Positions 63,901-64,000 of a stretch of 64,000 bases of DNA are shown here, one piece after another (position 1 is the stretch's first letter; the number at the start of each line of letters is the position of its first letter). The stretch is taken from positions 1 to 64,000 of the forward strand of contig NZ_JAJKBJ010000016.1 of the NCBI RefSeq assembly GCF_023618015.1. The letters are read 5' to 3'. Below the pieces are notes generated by a model. The model saw only the letters and a program-made list of their open reading frames with translations. It was not told the DNA's origin and ran no database searches. Made by a program: the position numbers and the translations under genes. This DNA comes from Legionella maioricensis (GTDB lineage Bacteria; Pseudomonadota; Gammaproteobacteria; Legionellales; Legionellaceae).

Positions 63901-64000
63901 GTTATTGTCATCCCAGTAATGCATGAAGGAAACACCCAGGCCAGTGATGAGGAAGTGGAGCAGATTTGTTCTTTAAGCAAAGAGTTATTGGGCCGAATTT
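60964..64000 (+). CDS. TM0106-type RecB-like nuclease fused to SF1 helicase (3' end outside window)
   Basis: The gene starts at the ATG at 60964 and is open to the window end, about 1,012 codons. Residues 1-210 are a RecB/PD-(D/E)XK-like nuclease of the TM0106 family (YADFLIKVEG with an Asp, then YYEVWDSKLAKSVKPYFVIQL as the D-x-K core). Around 230-275 there is a helix-hairpin-helix-like unit (GITSMTALADEDRSQIRGLKPEV). Residues 315-500 look like an YprB-type RNase-H-fold exonuclease (DIFFDIEG ... YNIDDCNST). From ~745 an SF1/DNA2-like helicase has Walker A QGPPGAGKT, Walker B FIDEAGQ and GDQMQLGQPSQG. It should process nucleic-acid ends; its biological role, repair or defence, is not established. 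Confidence 0.9.
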   Translation, partial: MYLESSELVFSPSDLTQFMDSPFASWMEHLALTHPDSLPISDKNDELMDVLQSMGNQHESAVLASFEEQGLSIANLKREEDPLGATLRAMQNGVDVIYQAGLALLPFRGYADFLIKVEGKSRFGDYYYEVWDSKLAKSVKPYFVIQLCCYAEMLEIIQGKRPEYITVILGNNEHKRFRTDDYYYFYRNLKHHFLETHQHFTPIRCPDPAVSKSWGRWSNYAEELLKKTDHLVQVATITTSQIKKLNKAGITSMTALADEDRSQIRGLKPEVLKRLKAQAKMQQESVGKEIPAYQFMPHEPGKKLGLALLPPSSSQDIFFDIEGFPLEEGGLEYLWGAAYFDEDGERRYKDFWAHDQEQEKESFKAFIRWAYDRWQEEPGMHIYHYASYEISACRKLMGRYGVCEYEVDQLLRNEVFVDLYKIVKGSLLIGEPRYSIKNVEHLYRTKRNTEVGSGGDSVVVYERWRENPDGDTWQTSKILKDIRDYNIDDCNSTQELVVWLRAKQKEHAIAYLGKTEVIESEAQEELGERIKLRNRLLAKAEQFKSEGNQSLAKINGVFAWSIEFHRREAKPVFWRMFDRLGLSDDELLDDIDCLAYCQRTEKAPYKPTPQARNLVYEYAFDPDQEFKGSAKKYFILGQETEDGKSIKATYHPPGSDLEHGLIALQIKKEPGDLITLIPDEYVDPNPIPEALAKQAEAFEQGMLDKTAILDFLGKSIPRINNHKAGEPIAPSHDPKQRLQEIIHAVLNLNDSYLTIQGPPGAGKTYTGKHLIAELLKRGKKIGISSNSHKAINNLLISTAEYCQKEGITGHFACARNTEASIDELNITVLDNKNILEFAQEACVIGTTAWGFAREELENTFDYLFIDEAGQVSVANLIAMSRATRNIILMGDQMQLGQPSQGSHPEDSGLSILDYLLHDTPTIPDFMGVFLGTTYRMHSAVNQFISDAIYEGKLETVPENDRQSISIPDGYQGKLNKEAGVIVIPVMHEGNTQASDEEVEQICSLSKELLGRI

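Overview
The window is AT-rich, densely coded DNA from a gammaproteobacterium of the Legionella type. I infer this from the hypABFCDE/four-subunit NiFe hydrogenase block, the archease-RtcB pair, an M28 aminopeptidase of the LapA/LapB kind, many short dispersed palindromes, and several long orphan proteins with the architecture of Legionella effectors. No rRNA, tRNA or CRISPR array was recognised, and no Dot/Icm machine gene lies in the window.

Layout. (1) 1-9.5 kb is accessory DNA. It has a frameshifted REP-associated tyrosine transposase (RAYT) with nine GTAG-tagged REP hairpins, a small Pmp3-type membrane gene whose 3' end has been copied twice more together with REP pairs, a truncated haem-NO-binding-like gene, a 908-residue-class orphan, an APH-fold kinase, a lipoprotein, and an NLS-bearing repeat protein. 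(2) 9.5-15.1 kb is metabolic: a class III aminotransferase, an SDR, a tiny lipoprotein, and an AraC regulator divergent from an alpha/beta-hydrolase fused to a hemerythrin-like domain. (3) 15.2-37.7 kb is a type VI secretion locus. The minus strand carries DUF2169-pentapeptide, pentapeptide, DUF3540 and PAAR-like DUF4150 genes, followed by an F-box/ankyrin-like protein that could be the cargo. The plus strand carries vgrG, tssB, tssC, hcp, tssE, tssF, tssG, tssJ, tssK, tssL, tssM and tssA. ClpV (TssH) is absent and the TssM P-loop is eroded.

(4) 38-49 kb holds housekeeping and stress genes: a secreted catalase-like protein, a LOG-family protein, a hotdog thioesterase, an SDR, two UspA proteins, archease with RtcB, an orphan with a Legionella-like WWRHG motif, an M28 aminopeptidase with altered catalytic residues, a CHMI-like tautomerase and a nitroreductase. 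Among them sits a GIY-YIG nuclease gene framed by inverted arrays of 20-bp repeats, which looks like a small selfish unit; related hairpins lie at 29.8 and 37.8 kb. (5) 49.1-59.4 kb is one tightly overlapping minus-strand operon: hypA-hypB-hypF-hypC-hypD-hypE, then beta, gamma, delta and alpha subunits of a group 3b-like NiFe (sulf)hydrogenase, then its maturation protease. (6) 59.5-64 kb has a small orphan, a RimJ/L acetyltransferase, an NTF2-like protein and the first ~1,012 codons of a TM0106-type RecB-like nuclease/SF1 helicase that runs off the window.
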